Source of the DNA: Alphaproteobacteria bacterium
GTDB lineage: Bacteria > Pseudomonadota > Alphaproteobacteria > SHVZ01
Direction: 5' to 3'
Length of the DNA: 60,210 nt
Assembly: GCA_016869285.1 (NCBI GenBank)
Contig: VGEN01000007.1
Span: forward strand, 1-60,210
Shown here: piece after piece, positions 1 through 7,999 of the stretch
Numbering within the stretch: the first letter of the stretch is position 1
Layout: each line of letters starts with the position of its first letter
Made by a program: the position numbers and the translations under genes
Notes under the pieces: model-generated
What the model was told of the DNA's origin: nothing
What the model saw: the letters and a program-made list of their open reading frames with translations, nothing else
Database searches by the model: none

Positions 1-228
1 GTGCGCGAAGCCATCGAGGCGGCAGGCGCGACGCGCTTGTTCTTGCCTCCCTATAGCCCGGACTTCAACCCAATCGAGCAAGCCTTTGCCAAGCTGAAGG
101 CCTATCTGCGAAAGGTGGCCGCACGAACCAAGGACGCCCTATGGCAGGCCATCGCTGACGCTCTCGACGCCTTCACACCACACGAATGCGCCAACTACTT
201 TCGAAACTCAGGCTATGAACCAGAATGA
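1..228 (+). CDS. IS630-family transposase, C-terminal fragment cut by the window edge
   Basis: The 75 visible residues are the end of a DDE transposase. The segment LPPYSPDFNPIEQAFAKLK contains the PYSPDxNPIE signature of the last catalytic acidic residue (Glu) in IS630/Tc1-type enzymes. The C-terminal region SGYEPE is typical of short-form IS630 transposases. The frame is open to base 1, so the true start lies to the left and the apparent GTG start is not meaningful. A likely terminal inverted repeat follows the stop within a few bases. Family assignment is firm; whether the element is intact cannot be judged here. Confidence 0.9.
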   Translation: MREAIEAAGATRLFLPPYSPDFNPIEQAFAKLKAYLRKVAARTKDALWQAIADALDAFTPHECANYFRNSGYEPE

Positions 229-241
229 TCGGAAAATGCTC
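1..241 (+). mobile_element. Right end of an IS630-type insertion sequence
   Basis: The element consists of the transposase fragment plus a short tail. The tail GGAAAATGCTC at 231-241 resembles the AGAGCATTTTCC-type ends of many alphaproteobacterial IS630 elements, and it is followed by TA at 242-243, the usual IS630 target duplication. The end position is inferred from these two marks because the other end of the element lies outside the window. The IS stops about 40 bp before the likely start of the glutathione transferase. Confidence 0.65.
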
Positions 242-250
242 TAACTACCA

Positions 251-931
251 GTGTCAGCCACTACAGCGCGGACGCCTCCCATGGCCCTCACCCTGATCGT
301 CGGCAACAAGAACTATTCGTCATGGTCGATGCGCCCGTGGCTAGCCTTGAAGAGGACCGGAGCCGCCTTCGAGGAGATCGTGATCCCGCTGGATCGACCG
401 GAGACGCGCGCCGAGATCTTCAAGCACTCGCCGAGCGGCTTCGTGCCAACCTTGAAGGACGACGAGCTGACGGTCTGGGACTCGCTGGCGATCTGCGAAT
501 ACTTGGCCGAGAAGTTCCCCGGTGCCGCGCTCTGGCCGCAGGACCCCTCCGCCCGCGCCGTCGCGCGCTCGGTTTCGGCCGAGATGCATTCCAGCTTCTC
601 GGCGCTTCGCACAAACATGCCGATGAATATGCGCGCCAACCTGCCGGGCAAAGGCCGCGCTCCCGGCGTGCAGGAGGATGTGAACCGGATTTCGGCGATC
701 TGGCGCGACTGCCGGGCGCGCTTCGGTTCCGGCGGCCCCTACCTCTTCGGTAGCTTCTCGATCGCGGATGCGATGTACGGCCCGGTCGTCTCGCGCTTCG
801 TGACCTATCAGGTCGAGCTCGATGCCGACGCCAAAGCCTATGTGAACACGATGTGGGCCGACCCGGCGCTCGCCGCCTGGGCCGAGTCCGCGCGCCGCGA
901 GCCCTGGGTGATCGAGAAGTCGGAGCTATAG
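251..931 (+). CDS. Glutathione S-transferase family protein
   Basis: A cytosolic GST-fold enzyme that conjugates or reduces substrates with glutathione; the substrate is unknown. The N-terminal thioredoxin-like domain begins LIVGNKNYSSWSMRPW, with the Ser of the SxWS stretch in the usual catalytic position, and continues with GFVPTLKD and the glutathione-binding DSLAICEYL. An all-helical C-terminal domain follows. The GTG at 251 gives 226 residues, but ATG at 281 (216 residues) starts exactly at the conserved MALTLIVGN and is the better start. The GTG lies only 8 bp from the IS end, so the original upstream region has been replaced. It converges with the polysaccharide gene at 933. Confidence 0.85.
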   Translation: MSATTARTPPMALTLIVGNKNYSSWSMRPWLALKRTGAAFEEIVIPLDRPETRAEIFKHSPSGFVPTLKDDELTVWDSLAICEYLAEKFPGAALWPQDPSARAVARSVSAEMHSSFSALRTNMPMNMRANLPGKGRAPGVQEDVNRISAIWRDCRARFGSGGPYLFGSFSIADAMYGPVVSRFVTYQVELDADAKAYVNTMWADPALAAWAESARREPWVIEKSEL

Positions 932-932
932 C

Positions 933-2855
933 TCAGGCGCGCTCGGCGCGTCGGCTCTCAGGGCTCCGCACCCCATTGTACTCGGGCACGAGCCGGCCGA
1001 GCTGGCTCAGCGTATCGGCCGTCCGCCGATGCCGTGCCGCATCCTCGACCTCGTCGAGCGCGCGCGCGAGGATGGCAAGGTCGACCGTTCGCGGCCGCGC
1101 CAGCATGATGCCCGGACGCTCGGTCGGGATCAGGTCTTCCTGGTCGTGGAACAGCTCCTCATGCAGCTTCTCGCCGGGCCTGAGGCCCTTGAAGGCAATC
1201 TTGATGTCCTCGTTCGGCCGAAGCCCGGCGAGCCGGATCATCTGATGCGCGAGATCGAGGATCTTCACCGGCTGACCCATCTCCAGCACATGGATGGCGC
1301 CCGGCTGATCCTTCGATCGTGACAGCGCCAGCTCGCAGGATTGCAGGACCAGCTCGACCGCCTCGCGCACCGTCATGAAGTAGCGCGTCACCTCGGGATG
1401 GCTGACGGTCACCGGGCCGCCGGCGGCGATCTGGCGCTGGAACAGCGGCACGACCGATCCGGTCGAGCCCAGCACGTTGCCGAAACGCACGGTGACGAAG
1501 CGCGTACCGCCGCGCCCGAGCGTGGCGACGTCGAGCGCCTGGCAATAGCTCTCGGCGAGACGCTTGCTCGCCCCCATGACGCTGGTCGGGTTAACCGCCT
1601 TGTCGGTCGAGATCAGCACCATCGCAGAGACGCCGGCAGCCAGGGCGGCATCCGCGACGACGCGCGTGCCGACGGCATTGGTCAGCACGCCCTCGTTGGG
1701 ATTCGCCTCGACCAGCGGCAGATGCTTGAACGCTGCAGCGTGGAAGACGAGGTCCGGCCGCTCGCGCGCCAGGACCTGGTCGATGCGGGTACGGTCGCGG
1801 ACATCGCCCAGGATCGCCGAGCGCGCGAGTGCGGGCCAGCGCTCCGAGGCTTCGAGGTCGATCAGGTAGAGCTGGTATTCGGCATTGTCGAGCAGGGTCA
1901 GACGGGCCGGCGCGAGCTCCGCGATCTGGCGGACAATCTCGCCGCCGATGGAGCCGCCTGCGCCGGTGATCAGCACACGCTTTCCGGCGATCATGCGCTC
2001 CAGGCCCGAGCGGTCGAGCACGCGCTGCGGTCGGCCGAGCAGGTCTTCCGCCTCGATCGGGCGGACCTCCGATTTGGCCGCGTCTGCCTTCTCGAGGCGA
2101 CGCGGATCGGGGAGGCGGCTCAAGGGCAGCGCAAGGCGGCCCGCGCGCTCGACCAGCTCGCGCACATGCGCCCCGTCCTCCTCGGCGCGGCCGAGCACCA
2201 GCCGTTCCGGACGCTCGTCCCGCGCAGCCAGCGCCTCGACGACCTGTTCCAGCACCGCCTCGCGGCCGAGCACGTCGACGCCGAGGACCTGGCGGCCCTG
2301 CCAGTCGGCGCGATCGTCGACGACGCCGACGATACGGTAGGGGGCGCGGTCGCCGCGCGCGAGGTTACGCACGAATACCTCTGCCGCGTCGCCCCAACCA
2401 ACTAGCAGCACCGGCACACGCCGGCTGTCGCGCTCCAGCACGCCGCCGAAGCGTCGCTCACGCAAGACCCGGGTCAGAAGCCGCGGCGCGGCGAGGAACG
2501 CCGCCATGACGAAGAGGTTGATGACCACGACCGAGCGCGGAAAGTCCTGAAGGCGCGTAAGCAGGAACAACGCCGGCAGGAAGACGAGATGAACCGTCGC
2601 CACCACCTTGCCGATCGTGGCGACGTCGTCGAGCCCGGCATAGCGCCAGACGCGGCGCGCGAGCCCGAAGACCTGGCCCACGCCGATGGCGATGGCGACG
2701 AAGAGGACCAGCCCGCCCCACAGGGCCTGAGCCGGCCAGGTGAAGATGTCGTCGCCGACGCGCAGGTAGAAGGAGACGAGATAGGCGAATCCGGCCAGCG
2801 CCGCGTCGAGCAGCGCGACCACGAGAGCGCGTCGGACCGGCCAGCGGCGGTTCAT
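933..2855 (-). CDS. Membrane nucleoside-diphosphate-sugar epimerase/dehydratase (CapD/FlaA1/WbpM family)
   Basis: A 640-residue inner-membrane enzyme that probably converts a UDP-sugar (4,6-dehydratase or epimerase) for surface polysaccharide or O-antigen. Four hydrophobic segments occupy roughly residues 10-125. A CoA-binding-like Rossmann domain (about 146-245) and the catalytic SDR domain follow: NAD motif GAGGSIG at 298-304, STDK at 417-420 and MGASK ending at Lys431. STDK in place of a classical YxxxK is typical of the long WbpM/FlaA1 enzymes. The glycosyl-1-phosphate transferase lies 34 bp upstream on the same strand, which supports a role in starting and building a polysaccharide. The exact sugar product cannot be read from sequence. 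Confidence 0.9.
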   Translation of the reverse strand: MNRRWPVRRALVVALLDAALAGFAYLVSFYLRVGDDIFTWPAQALWGGLVLFVAIAIGVGQVFGLARRVWRYAGLDDVATIGKVVATVHLVFLPALFLLTRLQDFPRSVVVINLFVMAAFLAAPRLLTRVLRERRFGGVLERDSRRVPVLLVGWGDAAEVFVRNLARGDRAPYRIVGVVDDRADWQGRQVLGVDVLGREAVLEQVVEALAARDERPERLVLGRAEEDGAHVRELVERAGRLALPLSRLPDPRRLEKADAAKSEVRPIEAEDLLGRPQRVLDRSGLERMIAGKRVLITGAGGSIGGEIVRQIAELAPARLTLLDNAEYQLYLIDLEASERWPALARSAILGDVRDRTRIDQVLARERPDLVFHAAAFKHLPLVEANPNEGVLTNAVGTRVVADAALAAGVSAMVLISTDKAVNPTSVMGASKRLAESYCQALDVATLGRGGTRFVTVRFGNVLGSTGSVVPLFQRQIAAGGPVTVSHPEVTRYFMTVREAVELVLQSCELALSRSKDQPGAIHVLEMGQPVKILDLAHQMIRLAGLRPNEDIKIAFKGLRPGEKLHEELFHDQEDLIPTERPGIMLARPRTVDLAILARALDEVEDAARHRRTADTLSQLGRLVPEYNGVRSPESRRAERA

Positions 2856-2889
2856 GGAAGGCGCCTATACCACATCGCCGGCCTGGCTT

Positions 2890-3846
2890 TCATGCCCGCC
2901 CGAATCTCGCCATCGTCGCGCCGACGAGGAACGCCGCACCGGCCAGCGCCGACCAGGGATGATCGACGGACAGCAGAGCGAGGACGACGAGCCCGATATT
3001 GACGATGCCGACAGTTGCCGCCACCCGCGCATGGCTCCAGCCACGCTGCACCGCCTGTTGATAGAAGTGCTCGCGATGCGCTTCCCAGACGCGCTTGCGC
3101 TGCAGCAGGCGCCGCGCCAGCGTCCAGCTTGCGTCGGCAAGATAGTAGGCAGGCAGGATCAGTGCCGCCGCCCACTGCCCGTCACTCGCCAGCATCAGCA
3201 GCAGCGCGCCGATGAGGTAGCCCAACGGCACGCTGCCGACATCGCCCATGAAGAGGCGGGCCGGATGCCAGTTCCAGCGGAGGAAGCCGAGCGAGGCGGC
3301 GGCGAGGATCAGCGCGGGCGCCGTTGGCGCACCGACAAGCGCGATCCCGATGCCGATCGATGCCGCTTCTACCCCGGTAATGCCGTCGATCCCATCCATG
3401 AAGTTGGTGAGGTTGACGAACCAGATCCAGGCGAGCCCAGCCACGATCGGGTCGAGCCAAGCCGGCAGCAGGCCCTGGAAGACGCGGCCGTCGATGACCG
3501 CGAGACCTGCCGCGACCGCCGCGGCTTGCGCCAGCAGCCGCCAGCGCGCCGGCACATGGCCGCGGTCGTCGTGCCAGGAGATCAGCGCCAGAAGCGCCGC
3601 CGCGAGGATCAGCGGAAGCCACGGCATCGGCGTCGTCGCCAGCGCAAAAACCAGGAGCGCCGGCAGCGCCGCGGCAAGCAGCCCGATGCCGCCGCCGCGA
3701 GGCGTCGGCCGCACATGCGAGGAACGGTGATTGGGAACGTCGACGATCTGCCGGCGATCGAGCCAGCGCAGCACCTGCCCCGTCGCGATCCAGCTCGTCG
3801 CCAACGTCGCGACGGCGAGCGCTGCGACCTGCCAGAACTCGCTCAC
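2890..3846 (-). CDS. Undecaprenyl-phosphate glycosyl-1-phosphate transferase (MraY/WecA/WbpL family)
   Basis: A multi-pass membrane protein of 318 residues that would load a sugar-1-phosphate onto undecaprenyl phosphate, the first committed step of O-antigen or capsule assembly. The family motifs are present: NLTNFMDGIDG (Asn145, Asn148, Asp151, Asp154), the Mg/nucleotide-binding LFMGDVGS (199-205) and HREHFYQ (His257, His260). About ten hydrophobic helices are visible. The size and HxxH loop fit WbpL/WecA better than MraY. Its ATG overlaps the stop of the cytochrome c gene by 4 bp, so the two are probably translated together. The acceptor sugar is not determinable. Confidence 0.9.
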   Translation of the reverse strand: MSEFWQVAALAVATLATSWIATGQVLRWLDRRQIVDVPNHRSSHVRPTPRGGGIGLLAAALPALLVFALATTPMPWLPLILAAALLALISWHDDRGHVPARWRLLAQAAAVAAGLAVIDGRVFQGLLPAWLDPIVAGLAWIWFVNLTNFMDGIDGITGVEAASIGIGIALVGAPTAPALILAAASLGFLRWNWHPARLFMGDVGSVPLGYLIGALLLMLASDGQWAAALILPAYYLADASWTLARRLLQRKRVWEAHREHFYQQAVQRGWSHARVAATVGIVNIGLVVLALLSVDHPWSALAGAAFLVGATMARFGRA

Positions 3847-4457
3847 GGCTCGCCCCGGTTGGCGCGCTCGTGGCGCGCTAGCGCTTCTTCAGGCCAGCGG
3901 TTCTTGAGATAGGCGACGATGCCCCAGACCTGCGCGTCGGTCAGGTTGAACTCGAAGGCCGGCATCTGGCTGCGCATGCTGGCCGGCAGGAAGGGTTGTC
4001 CGCCGAACTTGATCCACTCGAAGATCTGCCGGTCGGTGCGATCGACGGCCGGCGAGCGCTCATCCAGAGACGGCGCGAGCCCCGCCGCGACCGGCGTATC
4101 CGGCCGCCACTCCTCATGCCCTTCGCGGTCGACGCCGTGGCAATAGGAACAGTGCTGACGATAGAGCGTGCGCCCGAGCGCTACCTGCGCCGGCCGGTCC
4201 GGGCTCGCATCGGTCGCCGTGGAGGCGAGGCGGCGTTCGATCAGCATGACGCCGGCGGTGAGTCCGATGGCGACGAGCGCGGCGATCAGGATGAACTGGC
4301 TCTTGCGATCCGAAAGGAAACCCTGGTGAGGAGGCCGAGCCTCATCGTCGTCATCCTCGTCGGTCACCAGCACGCGCCGGCGACGCGGCGCGTATTTCGG
4401 CTTCGTCGGCGGCGGCGATTCCTTTTTCAGCCAGCGATCGAGGAACGGCAGGCGCAT
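3843..4457 (-). CDS. Membrane-anchored monohaem cytochrome c
   Basis: A 204-residue protein with a charged cytoplasmic head (Pro/Arg/Lys-rich, with an acidic DEDDDDE run at about 33-39), one transmembrane helix at about 54-73 and a periplasmic class I cytochrome c domain. The haem site is CSYCH (Cys103, Cys106, His107), and the likely axial methionine is Met165 in SQMPAFE. Such proteins usually carry electrons between the bc1 complex and an oxidase or dehydrogenase. It is the first gene of the unit that continues with the glycosyl-phosphate transferase (4-bp overlap), an unusual partner for a cytochrome. Confidence 0.85.
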   Translation of the reverse strand: MRLPFLDRWLKKESPPPTKPKYAPRRRRVLVTDEDDDDEARPPHQGFLSDRKSQFILIAALVAIGLTAGVMLIERRLASTATDASPDRPAQVALGRTLYRQHCSYCHGVDREGHEEWRPDTPVAAGLAPSLDERSPAVDRTDRQIFEWIKFGGQPFLPASMRSQMPAFEFNLTDAQVWGIVAYLKNRWPEEALARHERANRGEP

Positions 4458-4495
4458 GCGGACACTATAGACGGGTGCCGTGATACGGTCGCGCC

Positions 4496-5470
4496 ATGCG
4501 TGAAGGATGGGACCGCGGATCGCCGATTCTCGAGATCACGGCCGAGGCGGCGGCGGCGCTCATCGCGCTGGCTATCGCCGGAGCGCGTGTCGAAGAGGTC
4601 GAGCCGGTCTCAGGCGGCCTCGCCAATACCAATCTCAGGGTGCGACTCGCTGGCCGCGACGAGCCCCTGCTGCTCCGTCTTTACCAGCGCGCGCCGGCCG
4701 AGGCGCGCAAGGAATGGTCGTTGCATCGACGGCTCTCCGGCCGCGTGCCGGTGCCGGCGATCCTCCATGCCGACGAATCGAACCCCGCCACCGGCGGGCC
4801 CTACGCGATCGTCGAGTGGATCGAAGGTGCGCATCTCGGCAAGACCGTTCCGACGCTCGAGCGCGATCGTCGCGACGTTCTCGCGCGCGACATCGGCCGC
4901 GTGCTGGCCTCGATTCACGCTGTCACCTTTCCGACCGCCGGCTTCCTCGATGCCGAGCTCCGCGTCGTCCAGCCGCTCGACGCCGGCGGCGACGGGCTCA
5001 AAGGGTTCCTGCAGCTCTGCCTGGTCGACGGCGTCGGCGGCGCGCGCCTGGGGCCGGATCTCACCGCCGCCGCGCTTGCTTTCGCCGAGCGCGAAGGCCC
5101 GCGGCTGGAGGCCTGGACGCATCCGGCACGCCTGACCCATTCCGATTTCAACGGCTCCAACGTGCTGGTGCGGTCGACGAGTGCCGGCTGGCGCGTCGCC
5201 GCTGTCCTCGACTGGGAGTTCGCCTTCGCCGGAGCGCCGTTCTTCGACTTCGGCAACCTCCTGCGACCGCCAATGGGCGAGATCGACGGCTTCGCCGAGT
5301 CGGTCGCCGAAGGCTACCGCGAAGCGGGCGGCGAGATACCGGCGGATTGGCGCTTGCTTTCGCTTATCGCCGACCTCACCGCCTGGGCCGATTTCCTCAA
5401 CCGCCCCGATGCAACGGCGAGACTGATCGCCGATGCTGCGCGGATGATCGAGCGGATCGTGCGGCCCTGA
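4496..5470 (+). CDS. Phosphotransferase of the choline kinase/APH family
   Basis: A 324-residue cytosolic small-molecule kinase. The glycine-rich segment SGGLANTN (about 39-46) is followed by catalytic-loop motif HSDFNGSNVLV (about 215-225) and metal-binding LDWEFAFAG (about 239-247), as in aminoglycoside phosphotransferases, choline kinases and related sugar or alcohol kinases. The substrate is unknown. The start ATG is 38 bp from the divergent cytochrome start, so the two may share a promoter region. It ends just before a strong hairpin terminator shared with the ATP synthase operon. Confidence 0.8.
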   Translation: MREGWDRGSPILEITAEAAAALIALAIAGARVEEVEPVSGGLANTNLRVRLAGRDEPLLLRLYQRAPAEARKEWSLHRRLSGRVPVPAILHADESNPATGGPYAIVEWIEGAHLGKTVPTLERDRRDVLARDIGRVLASIHAVTFPTAGFLDAELRVVQPLDAGGDGLKGFLQLCLVDGVGGARLGPDLTAAALAFAEREGPRLEAWTHPARLTHSDFNGSNVLVRSTSAGWRVAAVLDWEFAFAGAPFFDFGNLLRPPMGEIDGFAESVAEGYREAGGEIPADWRLLSLIADLTAWADFLNRPDATARLIADAARMIERIVRP

Positions 5471-5476
5471 AATGCG

Positions 5477-5498
5477 AAAGGCCCCATGCGGGGCCTTT
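5477..5498. terminator. Bidirectional hairpin terminator
   Basis: A perfect 9-bp stem AAAGGCCCC/GGGGCCTTT closes a 4-base loop (ATGC), giving A/T-rich ends in both directions. It lies between the convergent phosphotransferase and the F0 operon, 6 bp past one stop and about 25 bp past the other, so it can end both transcripts. Confidence 0.85.
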
Positions 5499-5522
5499 CA
5501 AGCTCGTCGGTACGGCCGACTC

Positions 5523-6008
5523 TCACGCGCGAAGGCGACGCGGCAGCTCCTTGATCGAGTCGTCGACCAAGCCGGCGGCGACGTTGCCGTCGACCTTCTC
5601 CGACAGCACGCGTCGCGTTGCCGTCATCGCGAGGTCGACCGCGGCATCGCGGACCTCGGCCAGCGCCTGAGCCTCTGCCTGAGCGATCTTCTCGACCGCC
5701 TGGGTCTCGCGGCGCTTGAGCCGCTGCTCGATCTGCGCCTTCTGCTCGGCCTCGAGCGCCTGGGCCTCGCTTCGCGCGAGCGCCAGGATGGCTTCCGCCT
5801 CCTTGAGTGCGTCCGCCTGCTTCTTCCTGTACTCGGCCAGCGCCGCCTCGGCATCACGCTTCAGCTTCTCGGCCTCGTCGAGCTGCCGGCGGATCGCCGC
5901 CGAGCGTTCGTCGAGGGCGCCGCCGATCATGTCGACCAGCTTCTTGCCGAGCAGCGCGAAGAAGACGACGAAGGCCGCCAGCACCCAGAACTCGGGCGTC
6001 TTGAACAT
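5523..6008 (-). CDS. atpF: ATP synthase F0 subunit b
   Basis: Peripheral stalk subunit of the F1F0 ATP synthase, 161 residues. One N-terminal membrane helix (about 5-22, FWVLAAFVVFFALLGKKLV) leads into a long, charged, Ala/Glu/Lys-rich coiled coil that reaches the F1 head. It is the last gene of the F0 operon; its ATG overlaps the stop of b' by one base. The two distinct b-type genes in tandem form a b/b' heterodimer, as in alphaproteobacteria and chloroplasts. Confidence 0.93.
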   Translation of the reverse strand: MFKTPEFWVLAAFVVFFALLGKKLVDMIGGALDERSAAIRRQLDEAEKLKRDAEAALAEYRKKQADALKEAEAILALARSEAQALEAEQKAQIEQRLKRRETQAVEKIAQAEAQALAEVRDAAVDLAMTATRRVLSEKVDGNVAAGLVDDSIKELPRRLRA

Positions 6009-6499
6009 CAGGCGCGCTCCTTCGCCGCAGCGGCCACCGCCGCCTGAGCGACAGCGTCGTTGACGGGCTGGCCGATCAGCTTCTCGGCTGCCGCCCTCGT
6101 GATCTCGGCCGCGACCTGGCTCAGGCTCGCCATCGCCTGATCGCGCGCCGCCTTGATCCGGCCTTCGGCTGCCTCGGTATCGGCGACGAGCTTCTTAGCA
6201 AGCGCGCCCTCGCGGGCCTCGGCGTCCTTCTGCATCCGCTCGGAGACGGCCTTGATCGTCGCCTGAGCCTGGGCCCGCGCATCGGCGAGCGCCTTCTCAT
6301 AGGCGGCGAGCACGCCGGCGGCCTCGTCCTTCAGCTTGGTCGCGCGGTCGAGATCGTCGGCGATCCTGACCGCCCGCGCATCGAGGACCTGGCCGATCTT
6401 CGGCAGGGCGACCTTCGACATCAGCAGGTAGAGGACGACGAAGGTGATCGCCAGCCATACCAGCTGCGGCGGGAAGTCCTGGAAGTGGAGCTGGGGCAT
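6008..6499 (-). CDS. atpG: ATP synthase F0 subunit b'
   Basis: Second peripheral-stalk subunit, 163 residues. It starts PQLHFQDFPPQLVWLAI, the typical b' opening, with one membrane helix at about 13-30. A coiled coil follows, rich in Ala, Lys and Glu (for example EAAGVLAAYEKALADARAQA). It sits between the c and b genes, the standard alphaproteobacterial order. The gene is also called atpF2 or atpX in some genomes. The start at 6499 is 30 bp after the c-subunit stop. Confidence 0.92.
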   Translation of the reverse strand: MPQLHFQDFPPQLVWLAITFVVLYLLMSKVALPKIGQVLDARAVRIADDLDRATKLKDEAAGVLAAYEKALADARAQAQATIKAVSERMQKDAEAREGALAKKLVADTEAAEGRIKAARDQAMASLSQVAAEITRAAAEKLIGQPVNDAVAQAAVAAAAKERA

Positions 6500-6529
6500 G
6501 GTGCGCCCGGCCTTCCGTCTAGACGCCGA

Positions 6530-6754
6530 TCAGGTGAACAGGATGAGGAACGAGATCAGCAGCGCGAACAGCGCCACCGCTTCGGTGAGCGCGAAGCCCA
6601 GCATGCCGAGCGGGAAGACCTCGCCGCGCGAGGCCGGGTTGCGGCTGATCGAGGCGACCAGCGAAGCGAAGATGTTGCCGATGCCGGCACCGACGCCGGC
6701 GAGCGCGATGACGGCAAGACCGGCGCCGATCATCTTGGCGGAAGCGAGATCCAT
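6530..6754 (-). CDS. atpE: ATP synthase F0 subunit c
   Basis: Proteolipid ring subunit of 74 residues, the normal length. Two membrane helices flank the polar loop [12 protein letters not shown]. The proton-carrying acidic residue is the Glu in [10 protein letters not shown] of helix 2 (about residue 58), as in other alphaproteobacteria. The Gly-rich first helix (GVGAGIGNI) has the usual packing motif. An AGAAAGGG-like ribosome site lies 8-15 bases before the ATG. Confidence 0.95.
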   Translation of the reverse strand: MDLASAKMIGAGLAVIALAGVGAGIGNIFASLVASISRNPASRGEVFPLGMLGFALTEAVALFALLISFLILFT

Positions 6755-6783
6755 GGAGCTTAGCCCTTTCTAGAGTTTGAAGA

Positions 6784-7518
6784 TCAGTGAAGGTGGATCG
6801 CGTCGTTGAGGTAGATGCAGGTCAAGACCGTGAAGACATAGGCCTGCAGGAACGCGACCAGGAACTCGAAGCCGGTCAGCGCCACGTTGATGGCGAGCGG
6901 CGCGACGCCGAAGATGCCGAGCATGACGGTGAAGGCCGCGAATACCTTCAGCATGGTGTGACCGGCCATCATGTTGGCGAAGAGGCGGATGGAGAGGCTG
7001 ACGGGGCGCGTCAGATAGCTCAGCACCTCGATCGGCACCATCAGCAGCAGCATGATCTTCGGCACGCCCTTCGGCACGAAGAACGACAGGAAATGCGCGC
7101 CGTGCATGACGAAGCCCACGATCGTCACGCCGATGAAGACCACGAAGGCCATGGCGAAGGTGACGATGATGTGGCTGGTGAAGGTGAAGCTGTACGGCAC
7201 CATGCCCATCATGTTGCCGAACAGGATGAACATGAAGAGCGTGAATATGAACGGGAAGAACTTCTTGCCCGAGGACCCGACATTGTCCTGGATCATCCCG
7301 GCGATGAATTCGTAGGAGAGCTCGGCCATCGACTGCCAGCGCCCGGGCACCAGCGCGCGTTGGCGCATGCCGCCGATGAGGAACACCGTCACGGCGGCGA
7401 TCGCGATGACCATCCAGAGCGAGGCGTTGGTGAAGGAGACGTCGAGGTTCCCGATCTTCGCCGGGATCAGCCTGACGATCTCGAACTGGTGGAGCGGATC
7501 GATCGCCTTCTCAGCCAC
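6784..7518 (-). CDS. atpB: ATP synthase F0 subunit a
   Basis: Membrane subunit that forms the proton half-channels beside the c ring. The reading frame is open upstream to 7602, but the conserved protein starts at the GTG at 7518 (AEKAIDPLHQFEIVRLIP), giving 244 residues. GTG overlaps the atpI stop by 8 bp and has a GAGG ribosome site 6-7 bases before it. The essential arginine is in LSIRLFANMMAGH, and the conserved Gln is in FLQAYVFTVL near the C-terminus. Five to six helices are visible. An annotation starting at 7602 would add 28 spurious residues. Confidence 0.93.
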   Translation of the reverse strand: MAEKAIDPLHQFEIVRLIPAKIGNLDVSFTNASLWMVIAIAAVTVFLIGGMRQRALVPGRWQSMAELSYEFIAGMIQDNVGSSGKKFFPFIFTLFMFILFGNMMGMVPYSFTFTSHIIVTFAMAFVVFIGVTIVGFVMHGAHFLSFFVPKGVPKIMLLLMVPIEVLSYLTRPVSLSIRLFANMMAGHTMLKVFAAFTVMLGIFGVAPLAINVALTGFEFLVAFLQAYVFTVLTCIYLNDAIHLH

Positions 7519-7861
7519 GTTCGCCTCGGTCCTCTTCCTTCGTGGCCGCCGGTCCCTTGGACCAGCGCCCGAAACCCAACCCTTCCACGACCCGGTACAC
7601 ATTCAGCATTCCGGCGGCGGCGCCGAAGAAGAACATGACCACCATCCCCCAGGGTCCGGTGCCGAGCCCGTAGTCGATCAGCCAACCGAGGCCTACACCG
7701 ACCGCAAGCGCGGAGACCAGCTCGACCGAGACGCGAAAGGCCATCCCCATCGCGCGCGGCCGATCGGCAGCATCCGCCCCGGCCCCGACCTGCTCCGGAC
7801 GCGCCTGCTTCAGGCGCCGCTCCAGCTCGTCGAGACTCGGAGGGGGCGGCTCAGTCGCCAT
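7511..7861 (-). CDS. atpI: ATP synthase assembly/accessory protein AtpI
   Basis: A small membrane protein of 116 residues, starting at the ATG at 7861; an in-frame start at 7945 would place the promoter inside the coding sequence. The N-terminal half is charged (LDELERRLKQARPEQ). Two hydrophobic helices follow (VSALAVGVGLGWLIDYGLGT and MVVMFFFGAAAGMLNV), matching the AtpI/synthase-I family that helps assemble the c ring and may move Mg2+. It is the first gene of the F0 operon and overlaps atpB by 8 bp. Confidence 0.88.
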   Translation of the reverse strand: MATEPPPPSLDELERRLKQARPEQVGAGADAADRPRAMGMAFRVSVELVSALAVGVGLGWLIDYGLGTGPWGMVVMFFFGAAAGMLNVYRVVEGLGFGRWSKGPAATKEEDRGERG

Positions 7862-7916
7862 TGCCGATCGCGGAAACCCCCGTCGTTCCGGCGGAAATCC
7901 GCCGAAAACCGCGCGG

Positions 7917-7945
7917 ACCATATCGGCCGACCCCACTCCTGTCAA
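7917..7945 (-). promoter_or_regulatory. Sigma-70-type promoter of the F0 ATP synthase operon
   Basis: On the minus strand a perfect -35 box TTGACA (7945-7940) is followed after exactly 17 bases by TATGGT (7922-7917), four of six matches to TATAAT. Transcription would begin near 7910, about 50 bases before the atpI ATG at 7861. The promoter lies in the 138-bp gap between atpI and the upstream phosphohydrolase gene, so the operon has its own start. The call rests on pattern matching only. Confidence 0.65.
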
Positions 7946-7999
7946 GCCTGGGGCAGATCAACAAACGCCAATGTTTTCAATGATTTCAATGAAGTGCGA

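Noticed and set aside
1341..2405. A 354-codon plus-strand frame opposite the CapD/WbpM-like gene
   Set aside because: Low-complexity Arg/Asp/Gln composition, no recognisable domain, and full overlap with a well-conserved enzyme.
4496..5470. The kinase at 4496 as an antibiotic-resistance gene
   Set aside because: It has the general APH/choline-kinase fold motifs only; nothing points to aminoglycosides, and metabolic kinases are far more common in this family.
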